The notes under the pieces were generated by a model. That model was given only the letters and a program-made list of their open reading frames with translations, was not told the origin of the DNA and did no database searches. From the NCBI GenBank assembly GCA_024515975.1, contig JAMSKV010000004.1, forward strand, positions 1 to 64,000: a stretch of DNA of 64,000 bases, in the 5' to 3' direction. Made by a program: the position numbers and the translations under genes. Origin of the DNA: Endosaccharibacter trunci. Lineage in GTDB: Bacteria > Pseudomonadota > Alphaproteobacteria > Acetobacterales > Acetobacteraceae. This document shows positions 34,380 to 42,817 of this stretch, piece by piece (position 1 is the first letter of the stretch; each line of letters begins with the position of its first letter).

Positions 34380-34560
34380 CTTCCCTACTTCGCTTACGAA
34401 TGGCTACCTGGTGGTTTTCATCGGCCTCTTCTGCAATTACGGCAGCTAGAGCCAATGCCTTGCGGACAACGGCAGCGTTGGTTGAAGCTGAGAAGACGCG
34501 CTTTAGCTTGTCTATTTCTCTTTGGCTTCGCTCATCGAACTGAATCGTCGTCGTTTTCAT
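34351..34560 (-). CDS. Ribbon-helix-helix-like small protein
   Basis: 69 aa. Begins MKTTTIQFDERSQREIDKLK, a beta strand followed by a helix as in Arc/CopG-type DNA-binding proteins, then a second helix (AAVVRKALALAAVIAEEADE). Such proteins repress their own operon, often with a toxin or partner. The overlapping downstream membrane protein makes a regulated pair likely, but this is inference. Confidence 0.6.
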   Translation of the reverse strand: MKTTTIQFDERSQREIDKLKRVFSASTNAAVVRKALALAAVIAEEADENHQVAIRKRSREGDLYVSLAR

Positions 34561-34657
34561 CTAGATATTCCTTAAAGTAGTTGTTGTTCTCCTTCCTCAA
34601 ACCTAATTATATGGGTCCAGCTCTGCGCTGACGGGCATGATCGGCTCTCTCCTTGAA

Positions 34658-34701
34658 GCCAGGCACGACGCCTGGCGGGCTTGCCAGGCAAAGCCTGGCA
34701 A
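34658..34701. repeat. Two adjacent GCCAGGC hairpins
   Basis: GCCAGGC (34658-34664) with GCCTGGC (34670-34676), and TTGCCAGGC (34681-34689) with GCCTGGCAA (34693-34701). Same arm sequence used twice, in the style of the ilvN-ilvB palindromes. They lie in the 319-base gap 34561-34879, which otherwise has an AT-rich stretch at 34705-34730 and no gene I can support. Confidence 0.75.
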
Positions 34702-34879
34702 CAGGATTATTATATAATTTCCGCTCTGAAATCAAGCGCATTTGCCAGGGTCGGGGTGCTAAGTTGGTCGATTCGAAAGCAAGCCCACAGGCCGCGCGTG
34801 GCCGGCTACGGCCCAAAGACGTCAGGGATCGCCTTTCCGAATCAAACTCCCTCGGCGCCGAAGAAGCCGATTGCGTGTA

Positions 34880-35732
34880 CTAGCGCTCGTGGACAAAGCT
34901 TGACGATATAAGCGGCGCTTGATTCAAAGCTGCCATTTGGAGGCGGCATTGAGCGATCGGATTGGCACCACGGATGCTGAGTGGGAACTGATCGGGCCGC
35001 TGCTGCTGGCCGAATGGGGACGCGGATGCCGACCCGCCGGTGACAACCGGCCCTTCTTCGACGGCATGATGTGGATGGCCAGGACGGGCGCGCAGTGGCG
35101 TCGGCTGCCCTCTGAGTATGGCAAGTGGAACAGCGTGTTCCGTCGCTACTGGCGTTGGGTCGAGACCGGCGTGTTCGATGCCCTTTTGGAAACGCTGACC
35201 GAAGTGGCCGGACGCGATCGCTCGGCCGACATGATCGACAGCGCAGTGGTGCGCGCCCACCACTGCACCGCAGGGATCAAAAGGAGCTGGGCCGTCCGAG
35301 GGGCTCGGTCGGCCGCGCGGCGGCTTTTCCACCAAGCTGCACGCACGATGCGATGCCCGCGGCCTGCCACTCGGCTTCGTGCTGACGCCAGGGCAGGCGC
35401 ACGACATCCAGGGCTTCAGGCCACTGTTCCACATGATCGGTGGCCGGGTACGAATGCTGCTGGCCAACCGCAGCTACGATGCGGCTGCCGTCCGCGCAGA
35501 GATCACCGTCACCGGCACAAGAGCTGTCATCCGAGCCAGCCGCGGTCGTAAAACCCCCGCCCTGCACAGCTAGTCGCACTACACCTGACGCAACCGCATC
35601 GAACGCATGTTCAACAAGCTCAAGAACTGGCGACGCGTTGCCACACGCTATGACAAGACCGCCGCCTCGTATCTCGGCTTCGTCTCGATCGCTTCAGCTC
35701 TCCTCTGGATCAGCTTTGTCCACGAGCGCTAG
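34880..35732 (+). mobile_element. IS5-family insertion sequence, inactive copy
   Basis: Terminal inverted repeats are exact over 21 bases: 34880-34900 and 35712-35732. The element is about 850 bp and encodes one IS5-type transposase, now broken. The outermost CTAG occurs at both ends and could be a palindromic target or its duplication (IS5 types duplicate TA or CTAG-like sites), so the true termini may be 34883 and 35729. Confidence 0.88.
34949..35732 (+). pseudogene. IS5-family transposase, frameshifted and with two stops
   Basis: Starts at TTG 34949 with GGAGG upstream. Frame 2 gives TDAEWELIGPLLL, the first DDE Asp (DMIDSAVVRAHH) and AGIK. At the A-run 35279-35282 a shift of one base is needed to continue with GLGRPRGGFSTKLHA, then LTPGQAHD. 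TAG at 35571 and TGA at 35586 (probably from TGG) interrupt before IERMFNKLKNWRRVATRYDK and the normal end. A programmed frameshift is known in related IS5 groups, but the two stops show this copy is dead. Confidence 0.85.
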
Positions 35733-35738
35733 AACAGG

Positions 35739-35822
35739 AATCCTCTTTTTCGAAGAACGAGAAACAAAAAGACGTCTGTCCGTTTGGCTCCGAACACACG
35801 CACCGCGCGGAGCCGAACGGGC
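35739..35822 (+). repeat. Dispersed palindromic repeat, copy C
   Basis: TCCTCTTTTTCGAAGAACGAGA then AACAAAAAGACGTCTGTCCG, with the second hairpin exact in layout: CCGTTTGGCTCCG (35780-35792) and CGGAGCCGAACGG (35808-35820, one mismatch). It lies between the IS right end and ybbP, close to the ybbP stop. Same order of modules as copy A. Confidence 0.75.
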
Positions 35823-35831
35823 AGGCATTCT

Positions 35832-38417
35832 TCAGGTGTCACGCAGCAGAACCGCCGGACTGGCGGACAGGCTGCGACGCGTTGCCAGGAATCCTGCCGA
35901 CAGCATCAGCAGGATCGCACAGAACGCCACCAGCGACAGCAGGCCGGGCAGGAATACGAAGGGCGCATGCAGCACGGCGCGCATCAACAGCAGGGACAGA
36001 ACTGCGCCGATCGCCCCGGCGCAGAGCCCGGCAACAAGACCCAGGACCGCGAACTCCACCAGCCATGCCGCGCGAAGCTGCGCCGCCGTGGCGCCGAGCG
36101 CGCGCAGGATCGCCGCCTCGCGCGTGCGCTGCTCCTGTGTCGCGGCGAGACTCGCGGCCAGAACCAGGGCACCGGACAGCAGCGCCACCAGACCGACGGC
36201 CGCCAGCGCCAAGGCCAGCTTGCCGACGATGCCGCCGATCTGTTGCAGGATGTCGGCGACGCGTATGCCCGTCACGCCCGGCAGCGCGTCGGTGACGGCG
36301 CCCAGGATGCGCGCATCCACGGCCGGCGCGGCGCTTGTTTCCACCGTCGCCACCATGGTGTGCGGGGCGGCGGAGAGCAGTCCGGGCGATGCGACGAAGG
36401 CGAAATTGAGCTGCAGCGACCGCCAGGCCACATCGCGCAGATTGGCGACGCGGAAATCGATGTCGCGCCCAAGCACGTTCAGCCGCAGCGTACCGCCGAC
36501 GCCCAAATGCCAGCCGGATGCGAGCCTGGCATCGAGCGAGATCAAGGGCGGCCCGTCGTAATCGGCGCTCCACCAGCGACCTTCGGCCAGGGCGGTGCCG
36601 GCGGGCGGACGGGCGGCGATGGTCAGGCCATGATCGCCCTGCAGCGCCCAGCCGGTGCCGGGCTCGGCGCGGACCTGATCCGCCGGCACGCCGTTCACCG
36701 CCACCACGCGCGTGCGCAGGCTGGGCAGAGCGTGCACGGCGCCCGCCCCGGGCTGCGACGCCACCAGCGCGCGGAACCGGTCCATCTCGTTCGGCTGAAT
36801 GTCGATGAAATAGAAGGACGGGGCGTGCGACGGCAGCTGATCCAGCAGGGACGCGCGCAGATCGCCTTCGGCCAGCGCGATGGTCGCCAGAACGGTGAGC
36901 CCGGCGCCAAAGCCGAGCAGCAACCGGGTCGCGGGACCGGCGGCGCGGCCGAGCGAGGCCAGCCCAAGCCGAATGCCGACGCGCAGCACGCCGCGCCCCG
37001 CGCGCGGCCGGGGCAAAACGCGCACCAGGCGCACCAGACCGGCTCCGGCGAGCCGGAACAGCAGCAGAACAACCGCGGCGACAAGACAGAACCCGATCGC
37101 CAGACGGCGATCCGGCGAGGCGAGAACCGCCAGCAGCACCAGACACGCGACGAGCGCAGCCGAAAGCGCCGTCACCCGCAGGCGACGTCTGCGATCGGGC
37201 GGGGCAATCCCGGCCGGCCCGCGAAACAGCACCGAAGGCGGCACGGAGATCGCGCGCGCCATCGGCAGCAGCGCGAACAGAAGCGCCACCACGATCCCGA
37301 ACAAGGACGCCAGCAGGACCGGCGTCACCCGAACCCCGGCTCTTGGCGCCACCGGCAGAAGGTCGCGGCCCAGCGCCACCGCCACGGGCGGCACGATCAG
37401 GCCGGACACGGCGCCCGCGACGATGCCGAGCAGGCAGAGCGCCGCGACCTGGGTGCCGACCACGGCGGCGGCGAAACGCGGCGTCCCGCCGAGCGTGCGC
37501 AGGATCGCCACCGTGCGGACCCGGCCGTCCAGCCAGCGCTGCACCCCCGCCGCCACGCCCATGCCGCCCAGCAGCAGGGCGGCCAGAGCGATCAGGCTCA
37601 TGAAGGCCGCGACCTGATCCACAGCGCGGGTGATGGCGGGCGCAGCGTCCTCGATGTCGCGGATGCGCCATCCGGTGCCGGGAAAGGCGCGGTCGATGGA
37701 CGCTGCCTGGGCGCGGGCGCGAGCGAGCCGGATGGCGTCGGTTTCGGGTCCGCGAGCCGCCGGCAACACCGCGCGTACGGCGCCGGTCAGCAGCGCGCCG
37801 GGCACGGCCAGCCCGGTGCGATCCAGCGCGTCGCGGCGAATGAACACGCCGGGCGCCAGTGCGCCAAGACCGGCGGCGTCCGGCACCTTGTCCAGGGACG
37901 CAGCCAGACGGAACTGCGCCCGGCCGAGCCGGACCAGATCGCCCGGATGCGCGGCGAGCCGTTCCATCACCACCGGATCGGCGGCAATCACCGGCATGCC
38001 GCTTCCCGATGCCAGGGCCCGCTGCAGCGCCTCGCCGCCTTGCACCGTCGCCTCGCCGACCAACGGATAGGCGGCATCCACGGCGGAAAGCTGCACCAGC
38101 ATGCGGCTCTTGCCGGGCCCGTAGAGCATGGTGCGCATCCGCACCGTATCCGACACGCGGTCGCCCTGCCGGCGCAGGAAGGCGGCCAGTTCGGGCGGCA
38201 GGGCGGATGTGGTCTCGATCGCCAGATCGCCACCCAGGATGGCGCGTCTCTGCTCGGATACGCCGTCCTGGATCGCATCGCGAAGCCCGCCGATGGCACC
38301 GATCGCCGCCACGCCCAGGGCCAGGCAGCAAAGCACCACGCCCATGCCGCGCAGAAGGCCGGTGCCGCCGCGCCAGTCTCTCCAGGCCAGGCGCAGCACC
38401 AGCCGCCAGACTGTCAC
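35832..38417 (-). CDS. ybbP: FtsX-like ABC transporter permease (YbbP type)
   Basis: 861 aa from GTG 38417. N-terminal helix (VVLCCLALGVAAIGAIGGLR), a large outer domain, then helices around MSLIALAALLLGGMGVAAGV, TQVAALCLLGIVAGAVSGLI, a middle block and a second FtsX set at the C-terminus (LALALAAVGLVALLSGALVL, ending RSLSASPAVLLRDT). This two-FtsX layout is that of YbbP, part of a lipid or lipoprotein-type ABC system of unclear substrate. GTGA overlap couples it to ybbA. The + strand across this gene has a very long spurious ORF. Confidence 0.88.
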   Translation of the reverse strand: MTVWRLVLRLAWRDWRGGTGLLRGMGVVLCCLALGVAAIGAIGGLRDAIQDGVSEQRRAILGGDLAIETTSALPPELAAFLRRQGDRVSDTVRMRTMLYGPGKSRMLVQLSAVDAAYPLVGEATVQGGEALQRALASGSGMPVIAADPVVMERLAAHPGDLVRLGRAQFRLAASLDKVPDAAGLGALAPGVFIRRDALDRTGLAVPGALLTGAVRAVLPAARGPETDAIRLARARAQAASIDRAFPGTGWRIRDIEDAAPAITRAVDQVAAFMSLIALAALLLGGMGVAAGVQRWLDGRVRTVAILRTLGGTPRFAAAVVGTQVAALCLLGIVAGAVSGLIVPPVAVALGRDLLPVAPRAGVRVTPVLLASLFGIVVALLFALLPMARAISVPPSVLFRGPAGIAPPDRRRRLRVTALSAALVACLVLLAVLASPDRRLAIGFCLVAAVVLLLFRLAGAGLVRLVRVLPRPRAGRGVLRVGIRLGLASLGRAAGPATRLLLGFGAGLTVLATIALAEGDLRASLLDQLPSHAPSFYFIDIQPNEMDRFRALVASQPGAGAVHALPSLRTRVVAVNGVPADQVRAEPGTGWALQGDHGLTIAARPPAGTALAEGRWWSADYDGPPLISLDARLASGWHLGVGGTLRLNVLGRDIDFRVANLRDVAWRSLQLNFAFVASPGLLSAAPHTMVATVETSAAPAVDARILGAVTDALPGVTGIRVADILQQIGGIVGKLALALAAVGLVALLSGALVLAASLAATQEQRTREAAILRALGATAAQLRAAWLVEFAVLGLVAGLCAGAIGAVLSLLLMRAVLHAPFVFLPGLLSLVAFCAILLMLSAGFLATRRSLSASPAVLLRDT

Positions 38418-39151
38418 GCCGCGCGGTCCCGCAAGCGGCCTTCGGCCACCTCCACCACGCGGTCGCAGCGCCCGGCCAGAACCGGGTCGTGGGTGATCAG
38501 CACCAGGGCGGTGTTGTTGTCGCGTTGCAGGCCGAACAGAAGGGCCTGGACGGACTCGCCGGTCCGGGCGTCGAGATTGCCGGTCGGTTCGTCGGCCAGA
38601 AGCAGGGCCGGACGGGGCGCGAAGGCGCGGGCGATCGCCACGCGCTGCTGCTCGCCGCCGGAGAGCTGGCCAGGCAGATGCGTCATGCGATGGGCGAGAC
38701 CGACCTGCTCCAGCGCGGTCCGGGCGATAGAGGCGGCATTGCGCGTGCCGGCCAGTTCCAGCGGCACGGCGACATTGTCCAGGGCGGTCATGGTCGGAAT
38801 CAGGTGGAAGCTCTGGAACACGATGCCGATACGCGCGCCGCGAAACCGCGCGAGCCGGTTCTCGCCCAGCGTCCCGAGATCGACCCCGTCCACCCGCACC
38901 GTCCCGCGTGTGGGCCGCTCCAGCCCGGCCAGCAGCATGAGCAGCGAGGTCTTGCCGGAGCCGGACGGGCCGACGATGCCGACGCTCTCGCCGGCATTCA
39001 CGCGGAGAGACATGTCGCGGACGATATCGAGACCGCCCTGCGCGTTGACCGTTCCCGGCCTGGCGGGCACGGTCAGCCATAATCCGCTCGCCTCCACCAG
39101 CGCCGTGGCAGAGGATCGGGGCGGCGCGAAGCGGGACAGGGCATCATCCAT
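38414..39151 (-). CDS. ybbA: ABC transporter ATP-binding protein (YbbA/LolD type)
   Basis: 245 aa. Walker A GPSGSGKT at 61-68, Q-loop VFQSFHLIPTMTALDNV, signature LSGGEQQRVAIARA, Walker B LLLADEPTGNLD, H-loop ITHDP. The Q-loop and NVAVPLEL pattern are those of the LolD/MacB/YbbA group that pairs with FtsX permeases. ATG 39151 overlaps the divergent tesA ATG 39150 within CATG, so there is no separate leader. Confidence 0.93.
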   Translation of the reverse strand: MDDALSRFAPPRSSATALVEASGLWLTVPARPGTVNAQGGLDIVRDMSLRVNAGESVGIVGPSGSGKTSLLMLLAGLERPTRGTVRVDGVDLGTLGENRLARFRGARIGIVFQSFHLIPTMTALDNVAVPLELAGTRNAASIARTALEQVGLAHRMTHLPGQLSGGEQQRVAIARAFAPRPALLLADEPTGNLDARTGESVQALLFGLQRDNNTALVLITHDPVLAGRCDRVVEVAEGRLRDRAA

Positions 39152-39845
39152 GAACGCTGCATATGGCGAGCGCGCGCAGCGCACCAAGGGACGACGCGGC
39201 GTCTTGCGGATCCTGTCCGTCGTCGCCGCATCCTGGTTCGCCACCGGCAGGAGATCCGCCTTGGCCGACACCGAACCGAAGATCGTGCGTATCCTGGCGC
39301 TGGGAGACTCGCTGACGGCGGGGTTCGGCCTGCCGCATGCGGAGGGCTTCGTGGCGAAGCTGCAGGCGGCGCTGGACAAAGCGGGGGCGCGGGCCGTGGT
39401 CCTGGACGCAGGCGTTTCGGGCGACACCAGCGCCGACGGGCTGGCGCGTCTGGAGTGGGCGCTGGGCGACCACCCGGATGCGGCCATCGTCGAGCTGGGC
39501 GCCAATGACGGTCTGCGCGGCCTGCCACCAGACGGAATGGAACGGAACCTGACCGCTATCCTGGATCGGCTGGCGGCGAAACATCTGCCGGTTCTGCTCG
39601 CCGGCATGTATGCACCGCCCAATCTGGGGCAGAGCTATTTCGGCAGCTTCCGCGCGGTGTTCGAGCGTCTGTCGCGGCGCCCGGGCCTGCTGTTCTATCC
39701 CTTCTTCCTTGACGGCGTTGCGGGCAATCACGCGCTGAACCAGGGCGACGGCATTCACCCCAACCCGCGCGGCGTCGACATCATCGTCGCGGGCATTCTG
39801 CCGGACGTGCTGAAGCTGGTGGCGGAAGCGAGACGGGCCGGGTGA
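39150..39845 (+). CDS. tesA: SGNH/GDSL esterase, TesA-like
   Basis: 231 aa. N-terminal signal-like stretch (GVLRILSVVAASWFATG) targets it to the periplasm. Block I ILALGDSLTAGFGLP with catalytic Ser, block II around DAGVSGDTSADG, block III VELGANDGLRG, and block V Asp-x-x-His in GDGIHPN. Family members are thioesterase I/lysophospholipase/arylesterase. The divergent tesA-ybbA-ybbP layout is conserved as in E. coli, supporting a shared role in envelope lipid handling. Confidence 0.92.
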   Translation: MNAAYGERAQRTKGRRGVLRILSVVAASWFATGRRSALADTEPKIVRILALGDSLTAGFGLPHAEGFVAKLQAALDKAGARAVVLDAGVSGDTSADGLARLEWALGDHPDAAIVELGANDGLRGLPPDGMERNLTAILDRLAAKHLPVLLAGMYAPPNLGQSYFGSFRAVFERLSRRPGLLFYPFFLDGVAGNHALNQGDGIHPNPRGVDIIVAGILPDVLKLVAEARRAG

Positions 39846-39851
39846 CGCCGG

Positions 39852-40565
39852 TCAGCCCTCCCGCATGGCGCCGCTCCAGAACCCGGCCTCCAGCCGCACG
39901 GTGGTGCGGAAGTCGCGCAGCAGCATCGGATAGCGCGCCTCGCCGCCGCGACGTTCCGACAGGGCATTCAGGCGCTTGATCCCGGCCTCGGCGAGCCCGG
40001 TATAGACCTCGCCGGAATAGGTCTCGATCCACGACCAGTACGGATTGCCGTCGCGCACGGTGGCCGGGTCGTGGCGAAGGGTCAGACCGACCTCGGCATA
40101 GCCGGCCAGGCACGCGGCCAGCGCCACGGTCAGGTCGAGCAGATCGCCGGCATGGGCGCGGTCCATGATGAAGCCGCCATAGGCCAGGGTTTCCAGCGTG
40201 GCCGGGGTGGCTTCGAGCTCCGCCTCGTCCAGCCCCCATTCGCGGCAATAGCCGAGATGCAGCCCGAGCTCGGTCAGAACCAGGCCGGACACGGTGGAGG
40301 CGGCGGAGCGCATGTCCTCCAGCGCGTCGGCCTTGACGATCGCCATCGCGGAGGCGCGGGCATACTGGAGCAGATAAAGATAGTCCTGCACCAGGAAGCG
40401 CTTGAAATCCGCCAGATCGAGGATGCCGGCGCCGAGCCGGCGCACGAACGGATGCCGCACATAGGCGGTCCATTCCGGGCCGGAATCCCGGCGCAGACGG
40501 CCGAACAGCCCCTGGTCGAGGCTGGGCAAGGTGTCGCGCAGGAACGCGGGCAAGGTCTCGGACAT
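39852..40565 (-). CDS. tenA: TenA family thiaminase II-like protein
   Basis: 237 aa. Hydrolyses aminopyrimidine products of thiamine breakdown for salvage. Seen: AYVRHPFVRRLGAGILDLAD, FLVQDYLYLLQYARA, and the nucleophile region VALAACLAGYAEVGLTL, where Cys keeps the TenA_C signature; YWSWIETYSGEVY and the C-terminal Glu region follow. Convergent with tesA, and divergent from thiZ with 48 bases between. No thiamine riboswitch fits in that gap. Confidence 0.9.
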   Translation of the reverse strand: MSETLPAFLRDTLPSLDQGLFGRLRRDSGPEWTAYVRHPFVRRLGAGILDLADFKRFLVQDYLYLLQYARASAMAIVKADALEDMRSAASTVSGLVLTELGLHLGYCREWGLDEAELEATPATLETLAYGGFIMDRAHAGDLLDLTVALAACLAGYAEVGLTLRHDPATVRDGNPYWSWIETYSGEVYTGLAEAGIKRLNALSERRGGEARYPMLLRDFRTTVRLEAGFWSGAMREG

Positions 40566-40613
40566 GGCGGCACGGTTTCCCGGAAGCGGTGAGCGTGGTT
40601 CATACTGAACCGG

Positions 40614-41357
40614 ATGGATTTTCCCGGCCAGACACAGAGCCCGCCCCCGGCGCTGCATCTCCGCGCCCTGTCGCTCGTCTATGACAAGCGGGTCCTGTTC
40701 GGGGATCTCGACCTGACCGTGGCGGCGGGACGCTTCACCGTGCTGCTGGGGCCGAGCGGCGTCGGCAAGAGCAGCCTGCTCAAGATCGCGGCGGGCCTGA
40801 TCCCGGCGCAGACCGGCAGCGTCGAGGCGGATGACGGCAAGCCTCTGGCCGGGCGCATCGCCTTCATGGGCCAGCAGGATCTGTTGTTTCCCTGGGCGGA
40901 TGCGCTGGGCAACGTCTCGGTCGGCGCCCGCCTGCGCGGCGAGACGCCGGATCTCGATCGGGCGCGCGCCCTTCTGGCGGAGGTGGGGCTCGCCGATCGC
41001 GCCGCCTCCCTGCCCCACACGTTGTCCGGCGGGATGCGGCAGCGCGTGGCGCTCGCCCGCACCCTGTTCGAGGACCGGCCGTTAGTGCTGATGGACGAGC
41101 CGTTCTCGGCGCTGGACGCCGCCAACCGCGCCCGGATGCAGGAGCTGGCCGTGCGTCTGCTGCGCGGCCGCACCGTGCTGATGATCACCCATGATCCGCT
41201 GGAAGCCTGCCGCATGGGCGATACGCTGGTAGTGCTGGACGGCGCGCCGGCCCGGCTCGATGCGCCCCTGACGGTTCCGGGCGAAGCGCCGCGCCCGCCG
41301 GACGATCCGGCGGTGCTGCAGCTTCAGGGGGCGCTGCTGCGGCGGCTGATGCGATGA
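40614..41357 (+). CDS. thiZ: ABC transporter ATP-binding protein (ThiZ-like, NitT/TauT type)
   Basis: 247 aa. Walker A GPSGVGKS at 46-53, Q-loop GQQDLLFPW, signature LSGGMRQRVALART, Walker B VLMDEPFSALD, H-loop ITHDP. The short Q-loop FPW pattern is of the nitrate/sulfonate/thiamine-precursor group. Beside tenA it most likely powers hydroxymethylpyrimidine-type uptake; a sulfonate role (SsuB) is the alternative. Overlaps the permease gene by 4 bases. Confidence 0.85.
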   Translation: MDFPGQTQSPPPALHLRALSLVYDKRVLFGDLDLTVAAGRFTVLLGPSGVGKSSLLKIAAGLIPAQTGSVEADDGKPLAGRIAFMGQQDLLFPWADALGNVSVGARLRGETPDLDRARALLAEVGLADRAASLPHTLSGGMRQRVALARTLFEDRPLVLMDEPFSALDAANRARMQELAVRLLRGRTVLMITHDPLEACRMGDTLVVLDGAPARLDAPLTVPGEAPRPPDDPAVLQLQGALLRRLMR

Positions 41358-42124
41358 GACGTGCCTTACGGCCGCTGGTCACGGTGCTGGTGTTCGGCCT
41401 CGCCTGGTGGGCGCTGAGCCGGTTCGCCGGCATCCCCGCCTATCTGCTGCCCGATCCCGGTTCCGTCGCGACGGCGCTGTGGCGGAACCGGGCCCTGCTG
41501 GCCTGGAGCACGCTGACCACGCTGACCGAGACGGTGCTGGGGCTGTTGATCGGCACCGCGATGGGCGCGCTTTGCGCTCTGGCGATGGTGTTCTCTCGCT
41601 CCGTTCGGCGCTGGCTGATGCCGGTCCTGCTGCTCAGCCAGGCGGTGCCGGTGTTCGCCCTGGCGCCGCTTCTGGTGCTGTGGTTCGGCTTCGGCATGGC
41701 CTCCAAGGTGGTGATGGCGGTGCTGGTGATCTTCTTTCCGGTTTCCGCGTCGCTGGCCGACGGCCTGGCGCACACCGAACCAGGCTGGATCGAGCTGGCA
41801 CGCACCATGGGCGCGACCCGGTTCCGCCTGCTGACGCGCGTGCGCCTGCCCGCCGCCCTGCCCGCATTCGCGTCCGGACTCCGGGTCGCAACCGCCGTGG
41901 CGCCGATCGGCGCGGTGATCGGCGAATGGGTGGGTGCCGCCTCGGGACTGGGCTTCGTGATGCTGAACGCGAATGCCCGCATCCAGACCGATCTGATGTT
42001 CGCGGCGCTGCTGGTGCTGGCCTGCATGACGGTGGCGCTGTGGATGGCGGTGGATCACGCGCTGCGCCGGCTGCTGTTCTGGGTGCCGGACATGCGGGCA
42101 GCGGATATTGAGGCCGCGCGCTGA
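41354..42124 (+). CDS. thiX: ABC transporter permease (ThiX-like)
   Basis: 256 aa with about six membrane helices (ALRPLVTVLVFGLAWWALSR; LTETVLGLLIGTAMGAL; VLLLSQAVPVFALAPLLVLW). The EAA-type loop for ATPase contact is ELARTMGATRFRLLTRVRLP. Belongs to the NitT/TauT permease group. Translationally coupled to thiZ. No substrate-binding protein gene follows, unlike a complete ThiXYZ system. Confidence 0.85.
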   Translation: MRRALRPLVTVLVFGLAWWALSRFAGIPAYLLPDPGSVATALWRNRALLAWSTLTTLTETVLGLLIGTAMGALCALAMVFSRSVRRWLMPVLLLSQAVPVFALAPLLVLWFGFGMASKVVMAVLVIFFPVSASLADGLAHTEPGWIELARTMGATRFRLLTRVRLPAALPAFASGLRVATAVAPIGAVIGEWVGAASGLGFVMLNANARIQTDLMFAALLVLACMTVALWMAVDHALRRLLFWVPDMRAADIEAAR

Positions 42125-42186
42125 TATGACTATCTGGAACGGGTGATGATCCTAAAGCATCATCGCCGATAGGAGGATTCGCGCGG

Positions 42187-42678
42187 ATGCCGGTCGATCG
42201 CCAGCTCTACAGGGATGCCATGGCCCGGCTCGGGGCCGCCGTGAACGTGGTGACAACCGCCAACGAGAGCGGGCGCCACGGCTTTACCGCCTCCGCCGTG
42301 TGCTCGGTCACCGACGATCCGGCCACGCTTCTGGTCTGCATGAACCGCGGCTCGCGCTCGCGCGAGCATTTCCGGCTCGGCGGCCCGCTTTGCGTCAACG
42401 TGCTGGCCACGCATCAGCGGCCGGTGTCGGAAGCGTTCGCAACGCTGGACCTGATGTCGGAACGCTTCGAGGCCGGCGCCTGGACCACGCTGGACACCGG
42501 CGCCCCGGTGCTGGACGGCGCGATCGCCGCGTTCGACTGCGTGATCAGCGAGGTCTCGGAAGTCGGCACGCATAGCGTGCTGTTCTGCACGGTGCAGGCC
42601 GTCCGGCTCGGCGACAGCGCCGGCGGGCTGATTTATTTTGGACGCGATTATCACGCCCTGCCGCACGCCGCGGCGTAA
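42187..42678 (+). CDS. Flavin reductase domain protein (HpaC/RutF-like)
   Basis: 163 aa with AGGAGG upstream of ATG 42187. FMN-binding split barrel: YRDAMARLGAAVNVVTT, GFTASAVCSVTDDPATLLVC, LCVNVLATHQRPV, and a C-terminal LIYFGRDYHAL. Reduces FMN/FAD with NAD(P)H for two-component monooxygenases. A partner could be the SsuD monooxygenase encoded at 59748 or another oxygenase elsewhere. Placed 62 bases after thiX. Confidence 0.85.
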   Translation: MPVDRQLYRDAMARLGAAVNVVTTANESGRHGFTASAVCSVTDDPATLLVCMNRGSRSREHFRLGGPLCVNVLATHQRPVSEAFATLDLMSERFEAGAWTTLDTGAPVLDGAIAAFDCVISEVSEVGTHSVLFCTVQAVRLGDSAGGLIYFGRDYHALPHAAA

Positions 42679-42750
42679 CTGTAAGAAACGTTCCTGCTCG
42701 AACCAAGGCAGCAAAGAGCCTCTATCCCTTGAAGTTGCGCCGGAACGGGC

Positions 42751-42815
42751 ACTCCATACCAAACGGATAGAAGTCTTTTTTGCTTCTCTTCTTTAGAACA
42801 AGAAGGTTCTTCTTT
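42751..42815 (-). repeat. Dispersed palindromic repeat, copy D
   Basis: Reverse-oriented copy: on the minus strand GAACCTTCTTGTTCTAAAGA, then AGAGAAGCAAAAAAGACTTC and TATCCGTTTGGTATGGAGTG. The first stem keeps pairing although its bases differ from copy A. It lies between the flavin reductase stop and the glycosyltransferase stop, in a convergent gap. Confidence 0.75.
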
Positions 42816-42817
42816 CC

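Noticed and set aside
34739-34880. tRNA-like segment left of the IS
   Set aside because: A GGTCGATTCG stretch resembles a T-arm, but no cloverleaf could be folded.
35784-39149. A continuous plus-strand frame over 1100 codons long
   Set aside because: It runs antisense to ybbP and ybbA, which have full family motifs; it is a by-product of high GC. Only its last part, from 39150, is a gene (tesA).
40566-40613. Thiamine riboswitch between tenA and thiZ
   Set aside because: Only 48 bases, too short, and no conserved TPP core seen.
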